Below are positions 5,838-6,072 of a stretch of DNA of 6,072 nucleotides, in pieces. Where the stretch lies: assembly GCA_035403265.1 (NCBI GenBank), contig DAONEV010000270.1, positions 1 to 6,072 of the forward strand, written 5' to 3'. The translations under genes and the position numbers were made by a program. Under the pieces are notes generated by a model, which was given only the letters and a program-made list of their open reading frames with translations, was not told where the DNA came from and did not search any database. Each line of letters starts with the position of its first letter. Positions within the stretch are counted from its first letter, which is position 1. Source of the stretch: JAAYVZ01 sp035403265 (GTDB lineage: Bacteria; Acidobacteriota; Thermoanaerobaculia; Thermoanaerobaculales; Thermoanaerobaculaceae).

Positions 5838-6072
5838 CACATCTTGTCAGCGAACTCGGAGATGCCAGGAATCAGCAGCCGCTGGCCGTTGGTGCCCTTG
5901 ACGATGCACACGATACGGATCGCCAGGAAGATCAGCCAGATGATCGGGATGAGGATGGCCAGCACGCAGCCGACGCCGGGGATCTGGGCGAGGATGAAGT
6001 AGACCACCCAGACCACGATCTCGGCGACCAGCAGCACGAACCGCATCACGGTCCAGGTCCACACCAACAACC
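5837..6072 (-). CDS. DUF4870-like small membrane protein, 5' end outside window
   Basis: The frame is open to the window edge, so the N-terminus is probably missing; about 77 residues are visible. They hold two hydrophobic segments (about 9-28 and 34-56) joined by a QIPGVG turn (29-34). After the second segment come RIVCIVKGTNGQ (52-63) and LLIPGISEFADKM (65-77). This matches the last two helices and tail of DUF4870 (Tic20-like) proteins, which typically end with an 'R...a.kG..y..P' pattern after the last helix. Function in this family is largely unknown. In-frame starts inside the window (TTG at 6070; ATG at 6046) have no clear ribosome binding site, which supports truncation by the window edge. 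The TGA stop (5839-5837) overlaps the yidD ATG by one base, so the two genes are probably cotranscribed and coupled. The family call is moderate because only part is seen. Confidence 0.55.
   Translation of the reverse strand, partial: LLVWTWTVMRFVLLVAEIVVWVVYFILAQIPGVGCVLAILIPIIWLIFLAIRIVCIVKGTNGQRLLIPGISEFADKM

Overview
The window is very GC-rich and densely coded. It comes from a bacterium that makes bacillithiol: it holds a complete, tightly packed bshC-bshB1-bshA operon. High GC with bacillithiol rather than mycothiol argues against Actinobacteria and ordinary Bacillota. Together with a DUF2723-like membrane protein and an N-terminally anchored YidD, it would fit Acidobacteriota, Gemmatimonadota, Deinococcota or a related environmental lineage. 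The phylum is an inference and cannot be fixed from this window.

Layout. (1) 43-1461 (+): a 472-residue polytopic membrane protein resembling the DUF2723 / GT-C glycosyltransferase-like family. (2) 1458-1781 (-): a 107-residue DUF1737-like soluble protein, convergent with the first gene; the two stop codons share one CTAG tetranucleotide. (3) 1782-1964: a divergent intergenic region with a dyad over the ribosome binding site of the minus-strand gene and a -10-like box just before the bshC start. (4) 1965-5331 (+): bshC, bshB1 and bshA, joined by 4-bp GTGA and ATGA stop/start overlaps. (5) 5332-5402: a 71-bp convergent gap with a strong GC-rich hairpin. (6) 5403-5837 (-): a YidD-family protein with its own membrane anchor. 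(7) 5837-6072 (-): the C-terminal part of a small DUF4870-like membrane protein, cut by the window edge and coupled to yidD by a 1-bp TGATG overlap.

How the genes work together. BshA joins UDP-GlcNAc and L-malate to give GlcNAc-malate, BshB1 removes the acetyl group, and BshC adds cysteine to give bacillithiol, the low-molecular-weight thiol used for redox buffering and detoxification. The operon lists the enzymes in reverse pathway order. YidD is an accessory factor for inserting inner-membrane proteins. The membrane protein and the DUF1737-like gene have no visible link to the thiol pathway.

I see no mobile element, CRISPR array, tRNA or rRNA. The points most worth a second look are the divergent motifs in BshC, the possible leaderless GTG starts of the first gene and bshC, and a 12-bp perfect inverted repeat inside the start of yidD. 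I found no clearly new multi-gene system.
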